Made by a program: the position numbers and the translations under genes. This document shows, in pieces, positions 43,062 through 52,059 of a stretch of 64,000 bases of DNA. Location: contig JBBDJE010000031.1 in NCBI GenBank assembly GCA_040880065.1, forward strand, positions 1-64,000, written 5' to 3'. Under the pieces are notes generated by a model, which made no database searches, had not been told where the DNA came from, and saw only the letters and a list, made by a program, of their open reading frames with translations. Positions within the stretch are counted from its first letter, which is position 1. The number at the start of each line of letters is the position of its first letter. The stretch is from Abyssibius sp040880065 (GTDB lineage: Bacteria; Pseudomonadota; Alphaproteobacteria; Rhodobacterales; Rhodobacteraceae).

Positions 43062-44594
43062 ATGAACGCAATTCTACACGAGGTTGAAACCCGGCGCGCC
43101 GAGGCAATGCTTGGTGGCGGGCAAGCGCGGATTGATGCGCAGCATGCCAAAGGCAAGCTGACAGCGCGCGAACGCATCGAAGTGTTGCTGGATGAAGGCA
43201 GCTTCGAAGAATTTGACATGTTCGTCGCCCATCGCTGCACCGATTTCGGGATGGAGAAAAACCGCATTCCCGGCGATGGCGTAATCACCGGCTGGGGCAC
43301 GGTCAATGGCCGTCAGGTCTATGTTTTCAGCCAGGATTTTACGGTGCTCGGCGGCTCGCTTTCCGAAACGCATGCGCAAAAAATCTGCAAGATCATGGAT
43401 ATGGCGATGCAGAACGGCGCGCCTGTCATTGGCATGAATGACAGTGGCGGGGCGCGCATTCAGGAAGGCGTTGCCTCGCTCGCCGGTTATGCCGAGGTGT
43501 TCCAGCGCAATATCATGGCCAGCGGCGTGGTGCCGCAAATAAGCCTGATCATGGGGCCTTGTGCGGGTGGCGCCGTCTATTCCCCCGCGATGACCGACTT
43601 TATTTTCATGGTGCGCGATTCGTCCTACATGTTTGTAACCGGCCCCGATGTTGTGAAAACCGTTACAAACGAGGTGGTTACGGCTGAAGAGCTGGGCGGA
43701 GCGAAAACCCATACGACCAAATCCTCGGTGGCGGATGCCGCGTTTGCGAATGACCTTGAACTGCTGATGGAAACCCGCCGGTTGATCGACTTTTTGCCGC
43801 TGAACAACCGCCAAAAGCCCCCCGTGCGCCCGTTTTTTGACGATCCGGCCCGCATTGATGCCAGCCTTGATACGATGATCCCCGACAATGCCAACACGCC
43901 TTATGATATGAAGGAGCTGATCCTGAAGCTGGCGGATGAGGGTGATTTTTATGAGATTCAGGGCGCTTTTGCCCGCAACATCATCACCGGATTTGTGCGC
44001 CTTGAGGGCCAGACGGTGGGGGTTGTGGCCAACCAGCCGATGGTGCTGGCGGGGTGTCTGGATATTGACAGCAGCCGCAAGGCCGCGCGTTTCGTTCGGT
44101 TCTGCGATGCGTTTGAAATTCCAATTTTAACGCTTGTGGATGTGCCCGGCTTTCTGCCCGGCACCAGCCAGGAATTTGGCGGCGTTATCAAACATGGTGC
44201 CAAATTGCTATTTGCCTATGGCGAGGCGACGGTGCCCAAGGTTACGCTCATCACCCGCAAAGCCTATGGCGGGGCCTATGATGTGATGGCCTCCAAACAT
44301 TTGCGCGGCGATTTCAACTATGCATGGCCAACGGCGGAAATTGCTGTCATGGGGGCCAAGGGCGCGGTGGAAATTCTGTATCGCAGCGAATTGGGCGATG
44401 CAGAAAAGATTGCCGCGCGCACAAAAGAATACGAGACCCGCTTTGCCAACCCGTTTGTGGCCGCTGAAAAGGGCTTTATCGACGAGGTGATCATGCCGCA
44501 TTCAACCCGCCGCCGCGTGGCGCGGGCTTTTGCCAGCCTGCGGGGCAAAAAACAGAAAAACCCGTGGAAAAAGCACGATAACATTCCGCTATAA
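43062..44594 (+). CDS. pccB: Propionyl-CoA carboxylase beta subunit
   Basis: The 510-residue carboxyltransferase subunit; carboxylates propionyl-CoA to (S)-methylmalonyl-CoA with carboxybiotin from PccA. Conserved blocks are GKLTARERIEVLLDEGSFEE, MNDSGGARIQEGV, GPCAGGAVYSPAMTDF, VDVPGFLPGTSQEFGGVIKHGAKLLFAY and ITRKAYGGAYDVM, forming the acyl-CoA and biotin oxyanion holes. The ATG at 43062 gives the normal family N-terminus. It is controlled from the PccR box region and heads a cluster pccB-(three small genes)-pccA. Confidence 0.96.
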   Translation: MNAILHEVETRRAEAMLGGGQARIDAQHAKGKLTARERIEVLLDEGSFEEFDMFVAHRCTDFGMEKNRIPGDGVITGWGTVNGRQVYVFSQDFTVLGGSLSETHAQKICKIMDMAMQNGAPVIGMNDSGGARIQEGVASLAGYAEVFQRNIMASGVVPQISLIMGPCAGGAVYSPAMTDFIFMVRDSSYMFVTGPDVVKTVTNEVVTAEELGGAKTHTTKSSVADAAFANDLELLMETRRLIDFLPLNNRQKPPVRPFFDDPARIDASLDTMIPDNANTPYDMKELILKLADEGDFYEIQGAFARNIITGFVRLEGQTVGVVANQPMVLAGCLDIDSSRKAARFVRFCDAFEIPILTLVDVPGFLPGTSQEFGGVIKHGAKLLFAYGEATVPKVTLITRKAYGGAYDVMASKHLRGDFNYAWPTAEIAVMGAKGAVEILYRSELGDAEKIAARTKEYETRFANPFVAAEKGFIDEVIMPHSTRRRVARAFASLRGKKQKNPWKKHDNIPL

Positions 44595-44604
44595 AGGCTT
44601 GATA

Positions 44605-45141
44605 ATGCGCTTCATTCTAACATTCGCCTTTTTGGCATTCGCCACGATTTCCTTCGCACAAGATGCGGTGGTGCCACCGTTTTATCGCGGCATGGAAAAG
44701 ACAGTGGCACAGGTTGCCGCCGACCGTGTTTTGGTAGAACGCGCACTTTTGGAACATGATGGTGATGCTGAAGCCGCTGGCCAAAGCTGGGCAAATATGG
44801 GCTGGGCGGCGATTGGCGCTGGCGATGCTGAAACTGCCGTGCGCCGCTTCAACCAGGCATCGCTGATCGATGCGACCAATCACGGCCTTGCCTATGGGCT
44901 GATGATTGCCACCCATATTCGCGGCGATGATTTTGCTGTGGTTGACGGGCTTTATGCCGAGGCGCTGGCGGCAATGCCCGAGGCCGACCAGCATTTCGCC
45001 CATATAGACTATGCGCAAATTCTTATGCAGCGCGGGGATTTAGCGCATGCAGTTGAAGTGCTTAACCCCTATAAAGACAAGCCCGCCGCCGCAGAATTGC
45101 TGCGCCATCTCAACCAGATTCAGCAAGGCGCAGGCCAATGA
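44605..45141 (+). CDS. Periplasmic TPR-like protein of unknown function
   Basis: A 178-residue exported protein with a Sec signal peptide ending at about residue 18 (FAFLAFATISFA, then QDA). The rest is helical with repeat-like units (SWANMGWAAIGAGDAETAVRRFNQA and YAQILMQRGDLAHAVEVLNPY) typical of tetratricopeptide repeats. It starts 10 bp after pccB and overlaps the next gene by four bases. Function unknown; its position inside the pcc cluster suggests co-expression rather than an enzymatic role. Confidence 0.82.
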   Translation: MRFILTFAFLAFATISFAQDAVVPPFYRGMEKTVAQVAADRVLVERALLEHDGDAEAAGQSWANMGWAAIGAGDAETAVRRFNQASLIDATNHGLAYGLMIATHIRGDDFAVVDGLYAEALAAMPEADQHFAHIDYAQILMQRGDLAHAVEVLNPYKDKPAAAELLRHLNQIQQGAGQ

Positions 45142-45479
45142 TCAAGCATCGCGGCTTTCCGGGGCGGCTGCCGGGATCGGATTTGCAGTTTACCATCCGC
45201 CGTGCCGCCAAAGTGGTAACGCCGCTAAAGGCCCGCGAGAGGTTCCGCTATCGCAAGGGCAAGGATCTGGAGGCGGATCGTTGGTTCCTGGCCTCGCTGA
45301 TCGACATGTTCGGCGAAGAACCGTTTGAGCGCGGCAATCTTGATGCCGGACGGCTTTCATGGCTGTTGGGGCGCGAGGTTTTGCCCGCCGATGACCCGTT
45401 TGACCCGGCCAGCTACGAGGCGCGTTTGCGTGTGGATATGGCCGCCGCCGAGGCGGCTTTTCCCGAATTGTTCAAATAG
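45138..45479 (+). CDS. Uncharacterised 113-residue protein in the pcc cluster
   Basis: A basic-acidic, soluble protein beginning MIKHRGFPGRLPGSDLQFTIRR. It has no signal peptide or membrane segment. The start overlaps the upstream TPR gene as ATGA, so translation is coupled. I recognise no domain. Codon use is like the neighbouring metabolic genes, and the overlap argues for a real gene. It stands between pccB and pccA in the same orientation. Confidence 0.78.
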   Translation: MIKHRGFPGRLPGSDLQFTIRRAAKVVTPLKARERFRYRKGKDLEADRWFLASLIDMFGEEPFERGNLDAGRLSWLLGREVLPADDPFDPASYEARLRVDMAAAEAAFPELFK

Positions 45480-45587
45480 GTTGGCCATTGATGATCGGCA
45501 TAAACACGCGCAAGAAAAATCATTGCTGGCAGCAGGCAGCTATGCAGCGTATCGTAACAGAGTAAACCTATATGCAGGAGAAAAGCT

Positions 45588-45782
45588 ATGCGTAAAAAAT
45601 TTATGGTTCTGGCCCTTTCCGGCCTGTTACTGGCCGGGTGTGACACGCTTGGTGAAAGTGCACTATTTGGTGCCGGTGTTGGCGCGGTTGGCGCGGCAGC
45701 AGTTGGCGGCAACCCGGCTACCGGTGCTGCTGTTGGTGCCGTTGGCGGGGCTTATTGCCACCAGACCAACAACATTTGCTAA
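45588..45782 (+). CDS. Small glycine-zipper-like lipoprotein
   Basis: A 64-residue lipoprotein with lipobox LLAGC (Cys at about residue 18) and a mature part rich in glycine and alanine in a G-x3-G rhythm (GAGVGAVGAAAVGG and GAAVGAVGGAY), like entericidin or OsmB-type glycine zippers. It ends with a Cys at the C-terminus (NNIC). AGGAG precedes the ATG. An own terminator follows, so it may be made as a separate abundant short message within the pcc cluster. Confidence 0.85.
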   Translation: MRKKFMVLALSGLLLAGCDTLGESALFGAGVGAVGAAAVGGNPATGAAVGAVGGAYCHQTNNIC

Positions 45783-45821
45783 ACATTTTGCGCGCCTGAT
45801 TGCGCGCAGAAATCTGGTTTT

Positions 45822-45857
45822 CGGGGGTATGGCGCAGCCGCGCTATGCCCCCGTTTT
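45822..45857 (+). terminator. Intrinsic terminator after the small lipoprotein gene
   Basis: CGGGGGTATGGCGC (45822-45835) pairs with GCGCTATGCCCCCG (45840-45853) with two G-U pairs and a four-base loop, followed by TTTTCGTTT. It lies 40 bp before pccA, implying pccA needs readthrough or its own promoter. Confidence 0.8.
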
Positions 45858-45896
45858 CGTTTCTTCCCCCCATGATGGCGGTTTATGCGAGGTTAT

Positions 45897-47897
45897 ATGT
45901 TCAAGAAAATTCTGATCGCCAACCGGGGCGAAATTGCCTGTCGGGTTATCAAATCGGCGCAAAAGCTGGGCATCAAAACCGTTGCCGTCTATTCCGATGC
46001 CGACCGGCACGCGCTGCATGTGAAAATGGCCGACGAGGCGGTACATATCGGGCCATCGCCCGCCAATCAAAGCTACATCGTGATTGAAAAAATCATGGAG
46101 GCGGTGCGCGTAACGGGGGCGGAGGCAGTGCATCCCGGCTATGGGTTTCTGTCGGAAAACATGAAGTTTGCCGAGGCGCTGGAAGCGGCGGGCGTGGCCT
46201 TTATCGGCCCGCCTTCGGGTGCGATCGAGGCGATGGGAGATAAGATCACCTCCAAGAAGCTGGCGGCCAAGGCGGGGGTTTCCACCGTTCCCGGCCATAT
46301 GGGGCTGATTGCCGATGCCGATGAGGCGGTGAAAATTTCTGCCGAAATCGGCTATCCGGTCATGCTGAAGGCAAGTGCGGGTGGCGGCGGCAAGGGCATG
46401 CGCATTGCCTGGAACGACCAGGAAGCGCGCGAGGGCTTTCAAAGCTCCAAAAACGAAGCGGCGGCCAGTTTTGGCGATGACCGCATTTTCATTGAAAAAT
46501 TCATCACCCAGCCGCGCCATATCGAAATTCAGGTTCTGGGCGACAAGCATGGCAATATTTTATGGCTGAACGAGCGTGAATGCTCGATTCAGCGGCGCAA
46601 CCAAAAGGTGATCGAGGAAGCGCCAAGCCCGTTTCTGGATGCCGCCACCCGCAAGGCCATGGGCGAGCAGGCCGTGGCGCTGGCGCGGGCGGTGGATTAT
46701 TGCAGCGCAGGCACGGTGGAGTTCATCGTCGACGGCGCGCGCAACTTCTACTTTTTGGAAATGAACACCCGCTTGCAGGTGGAGCACCCTGTGACCGAGC
46801 TGATCACCGGGATCGACCTTGTGGAGCAGATGATCCGCATAGCGGCAGGCGAGGCGCTGACACTGCAACAGGATGATATCGGCATCAACGGCTGGGCGAT
46901 CGAAAGCCGGCTCTATGCCGAAGACCCGTATCGCGGATTTCTGCCGTCTATCGGGCGGCTGACCCGCTACCGCCCGCCTGCCGAAATGGCCAGCGAAAAA
47001 CGCGTTGTGCGCAACGATACCGGGGTTTTTGAAGGCGGCGAAATTTCCATGTTTTATGACCCGATGGTCGCCAAGCTCTGCACATGGGCACCCGACCGCA
47101 CGGCGGCGATTGTCGCAATGCGCGAGGCGCTGGACGAGTTCGAGGTCGAGGGCATTGGCCACAATATCCCCTTCCTGTCAGCCGTGATGGACCACGAACG
47201 CTTCATGTCGGGCAATATCACCACGGCCTTCATCGACGAGGAATATCCCGACGGGTTCGAGGGCGCGACCCTGCCCGATGCCACGCTGAAAAAGCTGGCC
47301 GCCGCCACCGCCGCCATGCACCGTGTGAGCGAAATTCGCCAAACGCGTGTGTCGGGCCGGATGAGCAACCACGAGCGCCGCGTGGGCAGCGAATGGGTGA
47401 TTTCGATGAACGGGCATGACTTTGCCGTCAAAATCCATGCCGACCATGACGGCTCGGACGTTGAATTTGCCGATGGCAGCCGCCACCGCGTGATGTCGGA
47501 TTGGACGCCGGGGCAAAGCCTTGCCGATCTACGCATCGACGGCGCGCGGCTGGTGGCCAAGGTCAGCCAGAACGCTACCGGGTTCCGGTTGCGCCATCGC
47601 GGGGCCGATCTGGTTGTGCATGTGCGCACGCCGCGCGTTTTTGAATTGTCGAGGCATATGCTGGAAAAACAGGCGCCTGATATGTCGCGCCTGCTGCTCT
47701 GCCCCATGCCGGGGCTGGTGGTTTCCATCGCTGTGGCCGTGGGTGACGAGGTGCAGGACGGTCAGGTGCTTTGCACCGTCGAAGCCATGAAAATGGAAAA
47801 CGTGCTGCGTGCTGAAAAGAAGGGTAAAATTGCCAAAATCAACGCCAAGCCGGGTGAATCGCTCGCGGTGGATGATGTGATTATGGAGTTTGAATGA
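45897..47897 (+). CDS. pccA: Propionyl-CoA carboxylase alpha subunit (biotin carboxylase/BCCP)
   Basis: A 666-residue biotin-dependent subunit. Biotin carboxylase domain at 1-450 (KILIANRGEIACRVI, ATP-grasp KASAGGGGKGMRI, EMNTRLQVEHPVTE), a linker BT domain, and a C-terminal BCCP module with the biotinylation motif EAMKMEN at about residue 633. The ATG at 45897 follows GAGG and gives the normal start; a longer in-frame extension is unlikely. It completes PccAB. The stop is four bases before that of the convergent DUF4174 gene. Confidence 0.96.
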   Translation: MFKKILIANRGEIACRVIKSAQKLGIKTVAVYSDADRHALHVKMADEAVHIGPSPANQSYIVIEKIMEAVRVTGAEAVHPGYGFLSENMKFAEALEAAGVAFIGPPSGAIEAMGDKITSKKLAAKAGVSTVPGHMGLIADADEAVKISAEIGYPVMLKASAGGGGKGMRIAWNDQEAREGFQSSKNEAAASFGDDRIFIEKFITQPRHIEIQVLGDKHGNILWLNERECSIQRRNQKVIEEAPSPFLDAATRKAMGEQAVALARAVDYCSAGTVEFIVDGARNFYFLEMNTRLQVEHPVTELITGIDLVEQMIRIAAGEALTLQQDDIGINGWAIESRLYAEDPYRGFLPSIGRLTRYRPPAEMASEKRVVRNDTGVFEGGEISMFYDPMVAKLCTWAPDRTAAIVAMREALDEFEVEGIGHNIPFLSAVMDHERFMSGNITTAFIDEEYPDGFEGATLPDATLKKLAAATAAMHRVSEIRQTRVSGRMSNHERRVGSEWVISMNGHDFAVKIHADHDGSDVEFADGSRHRVMSDWTPGQSLADLRIDGARLVAKVSQNATGFRLRHRGADLVVHVRTPRVFELSRHMLEKQAPDMSRLLLCPMPGLVVSIAVAVGDEVQDGQVLCTVEAMKMENVLRAEKKGKIAKINAKPGESLAVDDVIMEFE

Positions 47898-47901
47898 TGC
47901 G

Positions 47902-48297
47902 CTACCGCGCGGCACCCGCCGAAAGCTCGTCGAGCCGTATCGGGGTCTTGTCGATATGGCGGGAAATTTCACGCATGCTCATTGGCGAGGGGCGGCGCAA
48001 AATCACGCTGCCATCCTTGTCGATCAGCACCACCGAAAAGCCACGTGGGCGTAATTCGGTGCGCAATTCGCTGCCCGGCTCAAGGTCGGTCACTACCACC
48101 ATGTCGCGGTTTTCCAGCTGTGTCTGGTCTTCGGCCAGCATAGTCATTTGCTGTGTGAAACGCGGGTCTTGCTCGCTATCGGCAAACACGACAATCACAC
48201 GGTTGACCCATATAAATTCGGCCAACGGGCCGGCATTCGCCCCTATATTGGCGACAGACGCCAGAATGACGACAAACAGCATAATTACACGGCGCAT
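47902..48297 (-). CDS. DUF4174 domain protein, exported
   Basis: A 131-residue protein with an N-terminal signal peptide ending at about residue 22. The remainder is DUF4174-like: FIWVNRVIVVFADSEQDPRF, then an EDQTQLENRDMVVV stretch and RGFSVVLIDKDGSVILRRPSPMSM, similar in outline to a thioredoxin-like fold without a CxxC. Function unknown. It is convergent with pccA and divergent from the mutase gene, interrupting the propionate genes on the opposite strand. Confidence 0.85.
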   Translation of the reverse strand: MRRVIMLFVVILASVANIGANAGPLAEFIWVNRVIVVFADSEQDPRFTQQMTMLAEDQTQLENRDMVVVTDLEPGSELRTELRPRGFSVVLIDKDGSVILRRPSPMSMREISRHIDKTPIRLDELSAGAAR

Positions 48298-48378
48298 AGA
48301 CGATTCCTTTTTACAGAAAGATAGGCGCTTTCAGCGCAATTGCCATGCCAAAGCGATAAATATAATGGGAGAATTCGC

Positions 48379-50505
48379 ATGAGTGCATTTGATGACTGGC
48401 GTGTTTTGGCCCAGAAAGAGCTACGTGGCAAGGCGCTTGATAGCCTGAATTGGCAAACCCCCGAAGGGATCTCGGTAAAGCCGCTTTATACCGCCGATGA
48501 TGTGGCCGGCCTTGCGCATATGAACACATTGCCCGGCCTTGCCCCTTTTGTGCGCGGCCCGCGTGCCACCATGTATGCAGGCCGCCCTTGGACCATCCGG
48601 CAATATGCGGGGTTTTCAACGGCTGAAGACAGCAACGCCTTTTACCGCAAGAACCTTGCGGCAGGGCAAAAGGGCGTGTCGGTGGCGTTCGATCTTGCCA
48701 CGCATCGCGGCTATGATAGCGACCATCCGCGCGTGACCGGCGATGTTGGCAAGGCTGGCGTCGCCATTGACAGCGTGGAAGACATGAAGATTTTGTTCGA
48801 CGGGATTCCGCTGGGCGAAATGTCGGTGTCGATGACAATGAACGGTGCGGTCATTCCCATTCTGGCCAGCTACATTGTAGCGGGCGAAGAACAAGGCGTG
48901 GACCGCGCAGAACTGACAGGCACCATCCAAAACGATATTCTCAAAGAGTTCATGGTGCGCAACACCTATATTTATCCGCCCGAACCCAGCATGCGGATTG
49001 TGTCGGACATTATCGCCTTTACCGCTGCGGAAATGCCGAAGTTCAACTCGATTTCAATTTCCGGCTATCACATGCAAGAGGCTGGCGCGAACCTTGTGCA
49101 AGAGCTTGCCTTCACGCTGGCCGATGGCAAGGAATATGTGAAAGCGGCGATTGAGGCGGGCATGGATGTAGATGCTTTTGCCGGGCGGCTTTCGTTCTTT
49201 TTCGCCATTGGCATGAATGTGTTTATGGAGGCTGCCAAGCTGCGCGCCGCCCGGCTGTTATGGCACCGGATCATGGAAAGCTTCGGCGCCAAGAAACCCG
49301 GCTCGCTCATGCTGCGCACCCATTGCCAGACATCCGGCGTGAGCCTGCAAGAGCAAGACCCCTATAACAACGTGGTGCGCACCGCCTATGAGGCGCTGGC
49401 CGCAGCCCTTGGCGGCACGCAAAGCCTGCACACCAACGCGCTGGATGAGGCGATAGCCCTGCCGACCGAGTTTTCGGCCCGCATTGCCCGCAACACCCAG
49501 CTTATATTGCAGGAAGAAACCGGCATTTGTAACGTGATCGACCCGCTGGCGGGCAGCTATTATGTTGAAAGCCTGACCGCGCAACTGGCCGATGAAGCCT
49601 GGAAGATCATCGAGGAAGTCGACTTGCTTGGCGGCATGACCAAGGCCGTGGCCAGCGGTATGCCCAAGCTGCGGATTGAGGAAAGTGCCGCCAAACGGCA
49701 GGCGGCGGTGGACCGTGGCGACGAAGTTGTCGTTGGCGTGAACAAATACAAGCTGGCCAAGCCCGACCCGATCGACATTCTTGATGTGGATAACGTGAAG
49801 GTGCGCGACAGTCAGATCGCGCGGCTTAAATCGGTGCGCGACAGCCGCGATGCCGCGGCTTGTGGCGCGGCCCTTGCCGCGCTGGAGCAGGGCGCGCACA
49901 CGGGGCAGGGGAACCTGCTGGCGCTGGCCGTAGATGCGGCGCGCGCACGTGCCACTGTGGGGGAGATTTCGGACGCTATGGAAAAAGTATTTGGCCGCCA
50001 CCGCGCCGAGGTGAAAACGCTGGCGGGCGTGTATGGCGCCGCCTATGAGGGCGATGCCGATTTTGCCGCCATTCAGGCCGAGGTTGCGGATTTTGCCGAA
50101 AAAGAGGGCCGCCGCCCGCGCATGCTGGTGGTAAAAATGGGGCAGGACGGGCATGACCGCGGCGCCAAGGTTATCGCCACGGCTTTTGCCGATATCGGTT
50201 TTGATGTCGATGTTGGCCCGCTGTTTCAAACCCCCGAAGAGGCCGCGCAAGATGCGATCGACAATGATGTGCATATCGTCGGTATTTCCAGCCAGGCAGC
50301 CGGGCATAAAACGCTGGCCCCGCAACTGGTTGCGGCTTTGCGCGACAAGGGGGCGCAGAACATCATCGTTATCTGTGGCGGTGTCATTCCCCAGCAGGAT
50401 TATGCGTTTTTGTATGACGCGGGCATCAAGGCGATTTTTGGCCCCGGCACCAATATTCCCGAAGCGGCGCGCAATATCATGAAGCTTATAGAACCTGCGC
50501 AATAG
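48379..50505 (+). CDS. scpA: Methylmalonyl-CoA mutase
   Basis: A 708-residue adenosylcobalamin enzyme that converts (R)-methylmalonyl-CoA to succinyl-CoA. The TIM-barrel substrate domain spans about 1-540 (RGPRATMYAGRPWTIRQYAGFSTAEDSN, MTMNGAVIPILA, HCQTSGVSLQEQDPYNN); the C-terminal B12 domain (about 575-705) has DGHDRG with the cobalt-ligand His at about residue 592. It is the single-chain type. The ATG at 48379 follows GGGAG. No epimerase or MeaB chaperone is in the window. Confidence 0.96.
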   Translation: MSAFDDWRVLAQKELRGKALDSLNWQTPEGISVKPLYTADDVAGLAHMNTLPGLAPFVRGPRATMYAGRPWTIRQYAGFSTAEDSNAFYRKNLAAGQKGVSVAFDLATHRGYDSDHPRVTGDVGKAGVAIDSVEDMKILFDGIPLGEMSVSMTMNGAVIPILASYIVAGEEQGVDRAELTGTIQNDILKEFMVRNTYIYPPEPSMRIVSDIIAFTAAEMPKFNSISISGYHMQEAGANLVQELAFTLADGKEYVKAAIEAGMDVDAFAGRLSFFFAIGMNVFMEAAKLRAARLLWHRIMESFGAKKPGSLMLRTHCQTSGVSLQEQDPYNNVVRTAYEALAAALGGTQSLHTNALDEAIALPTEFSARIARNTQLILQEETGICNVIDPLAGSYYVESLTAQLADEAWKIIEEVDLLGGMTKAVASGMPKLRIEESAAKRQAAVDRGDEVVVGVNKYKLAKPDPIDILDVDNVKVRDSQIARLKSVRDSRDAAACGAALAALEQGAHTGQGNLLALAVDAARARATVGEISDAMEKVFGRHRAEVKTLAGVYGAAYEGDADFAAIQAEVADFAEKEGRRPRMLVVKMGQDGHDRGAKVIATAFADIGFDVDVGPLFQTPEEAAQDAIDNDVHIVGISSQAAGHKTLAPQLVAALRDKGAQNIIVICGGVIPQQDYAFLYDAGIKAIFGPGTNIPEAARNIMKLIEPAQ

Positions 50506-50524
50506 GCGAACGCGCGCGCCGTTC

Positions 50525-50619
50525 TAGAGCGTGTTGCATTCACGCAATACGCTTTAACTTTATGATAACGCGTGTTGAAATGCAAAAAACCGGTTCCCAC
50601 TTTTTTGCAACATGCTCTA
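50525..50619. repeat. 95-bp inverted-repeat element (MITE/RIME-like)
   Basis: TAGAGCGTGTTGCA (50525-50538) and TGCAACATGCTCTA (50606-50619) are terminal inverted repeats matching at 13 of 14 positions. Inside is a second inverted pair, TGCAAAAAA (50581-50589) and TTTTTTGCA (50601-50609). No coding capacity. It resembles short palindromic intergenic elements common in alphaproteobacterial genomes. It lies just after the mutase gene. Confidence 0.65.
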
Positions 50620-50725
50620 ACTAAAGGGGAAAATTTGGCAATTCGGTCTTGAAAACCGATGGTGGCGGCGTTTATGCGGCGAAACATTGCAACCGCGAGT
50701 TAGGCAAACCGCTGATTTTCCATCA

Positions 50726-50751
50726 AAAAGCCCGCCAAAGAGCGGGCTTTT
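50726..50751 (-). terminator. Terminator for the Hint-domain gene
   Basis: AAAAGCCCGC (50726-50735) and GCGGGCTTTT (50742-50751) form a 10-bp stem with a six-base loop and flanking A/T tracts, so it could act in either direction; it lies 37 bp beyond the minus-strand stop. Confidence 0.85.
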
Positions 50752-50787
50752 CAGATTTTCGGTTTTGGCACAGGGTAAGGCAACGGG

Positions 50788-52059
50788 TCAGGCGACCAGA
50801 ATTCGTGCCTCGGCGCTTGACAGTGTTGGGCGGGCCGCCGGGCCAAACTGGCTGAGATTGCCGAAAAGTTCGGGAAACAGCGCCAGAAGTTCAACGCGCG
50901 AGCCACGGTCAACGCTGCCTAGGCTGTTGTCGATCGGGTGGAAGCTTTCACTGACCGCCCCGTTCGACCAGACCAGCTCGTGCCGGTCAAACAGCATGTG
51001 GTAATAGGTCACCTCGCCGCCTTCGGCGCGATAAACCCGGTCACCATCCAGCAGCGATTTGGCCGAAACCAGCACTTCGGATTGCTCGAACAACAGTTCG
51101 ACCCGCGCATCGGCTACCAGCACACGGTGCGCGCCGGAAACCTTCAGGGTTGTCGTGTTGCCAAGCACGCCGGGCGCAAAACAAACCGGCGCAAATTCGC
51201 CCTGTGCGGCCACGCTGCGCGACCCGATCCAGCGCAGCGGCTGCGGGCCGTTATCTTGTGTCAGCACCAAATCGCCGGCTTTGAGCGTTTCAATCGCCAC
51301 TTCGCCATTTGGCGTGGCGATCATGGTGCCGGCAACAAAGCACCAGGGGTAATCGGGGGGGATGGTTTCATAGCTGATATCGCTTACACGCACGAACTGG
51401 TCGCCCGAACGCTCGTTGCCGTAGCTGATGATGATTGTCGCCACTGGACCGGCAACAACCACCTGAAATGCGCCATCGGGACTGGTGGCAGATGTGACGG
51501 ATCCGGCCGCTTCAACCCGCGAGCCGGCGATGGTTTCGGTAACGTTCGAGCCGAGGTTCTGAAAGCTGACCGGAACCAGGTTGCCGTTGATATCGTAGGC
51601 CTGAACGACGACGAAATCGTCCCAGGCCGATGTGTCCATGTCTGAAATCCAGAAACTGACATTTTGCGCACCATCGCCATAAAGCGATGCGTTGCTCGTG
51701 TCAAAATCAAGCCGCAGCGCCGTGGTGAGCGATTCGCCAGTCGGGGACGAGCCAGCGCCAGTATTGGTCGCCAAACGGTTGTTCAGATCAATGCCGCCGC
51801 CGGTAACCGAACCGGTCCACATGTTGCCGCCGGTCACTTCGCCGGTGTGAATTTGGCTGCCATCAAACGCGCCCTGAATATGGTTGATGCCGACTGTAGC
51901 CGTATCGGCAACATTGTCATTGTCATAATCGTGCGATGAGAGCAGCGTTGCGGTAACATTGAGATATCCGCCAGTGCCGGTGTGTTCTACGCCGCTAAAA
52001 TCGGCTGCTTGCGTCCCGGTTCCGCCGAGGGCGGACCAATCAAGAATTTCTGTTGGCAA
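50788..52059 (-). CDS. Hint-domain-containing protein
   Basis: A 423-residue protein. Residues 1-230 are a beta-rich, Asp/Gly/Thr-heavy domain without a recognisable family (repeated N-D-N and GTGG-type turns, calcium-binding in style). A Hint (hedgehog/intein) domain follows, starting at Cys240 in CFVAGTMIATPNGEVAIETLKAGDLVLT and containing SGAHRVLVADARVELLF (the TxxH-like block). A C-terminal tail of about 60 residues follows. Such proteins are frequent in Rhodobacterales, often exported by type I secretion. The start is TTG at 52059 with AGGAG correctly placed. No signal peptide. Confidence 0.85.
   Translation of the reverse strand: MPTEILDWSALGGTGTQAADFSGVEHTGTGGYLNVTATLLSSHDYDNDNVADTATVGINHIQGAFDGSQIHTGEVTGGNMWTGSVTGGGIDLNNRLATNTGAGSSPTGESLTTALRLDFDTSNASLYGDGAQNVSFWISDMDTSAWDDFVVVQAYDINGNLVPVSFQNLGSNVTETIAGSRVEAAGSVTSATSPDGAFQVVVAGPVATIIISYGNERSGDQFVRVSDISYETIPPDYPWCFVAGTMIATPNGEVAIETLKAGDLVLTQDNGPQPLRWIGSRSVAAQGEFAPVCFAPGVLGNTTTLKVSGAHRVLVADARVELLFEQSEVLVSAKSLLDGDRVYRAEGGEVTYYHMLFDRHELVWSNGAVSESFHPIDNSLGSVDRGSRVELLALFPELFGNLSQFGPAARPTLSSAEARILVA

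Noticed and set aside
45822..45857. Possible regulatory RNA before pccA
   Set aside because: The stem-loop with T-rich tail is better explained as a terminator for the small lipoprotein gene; no other conserved RNA structure was visible.
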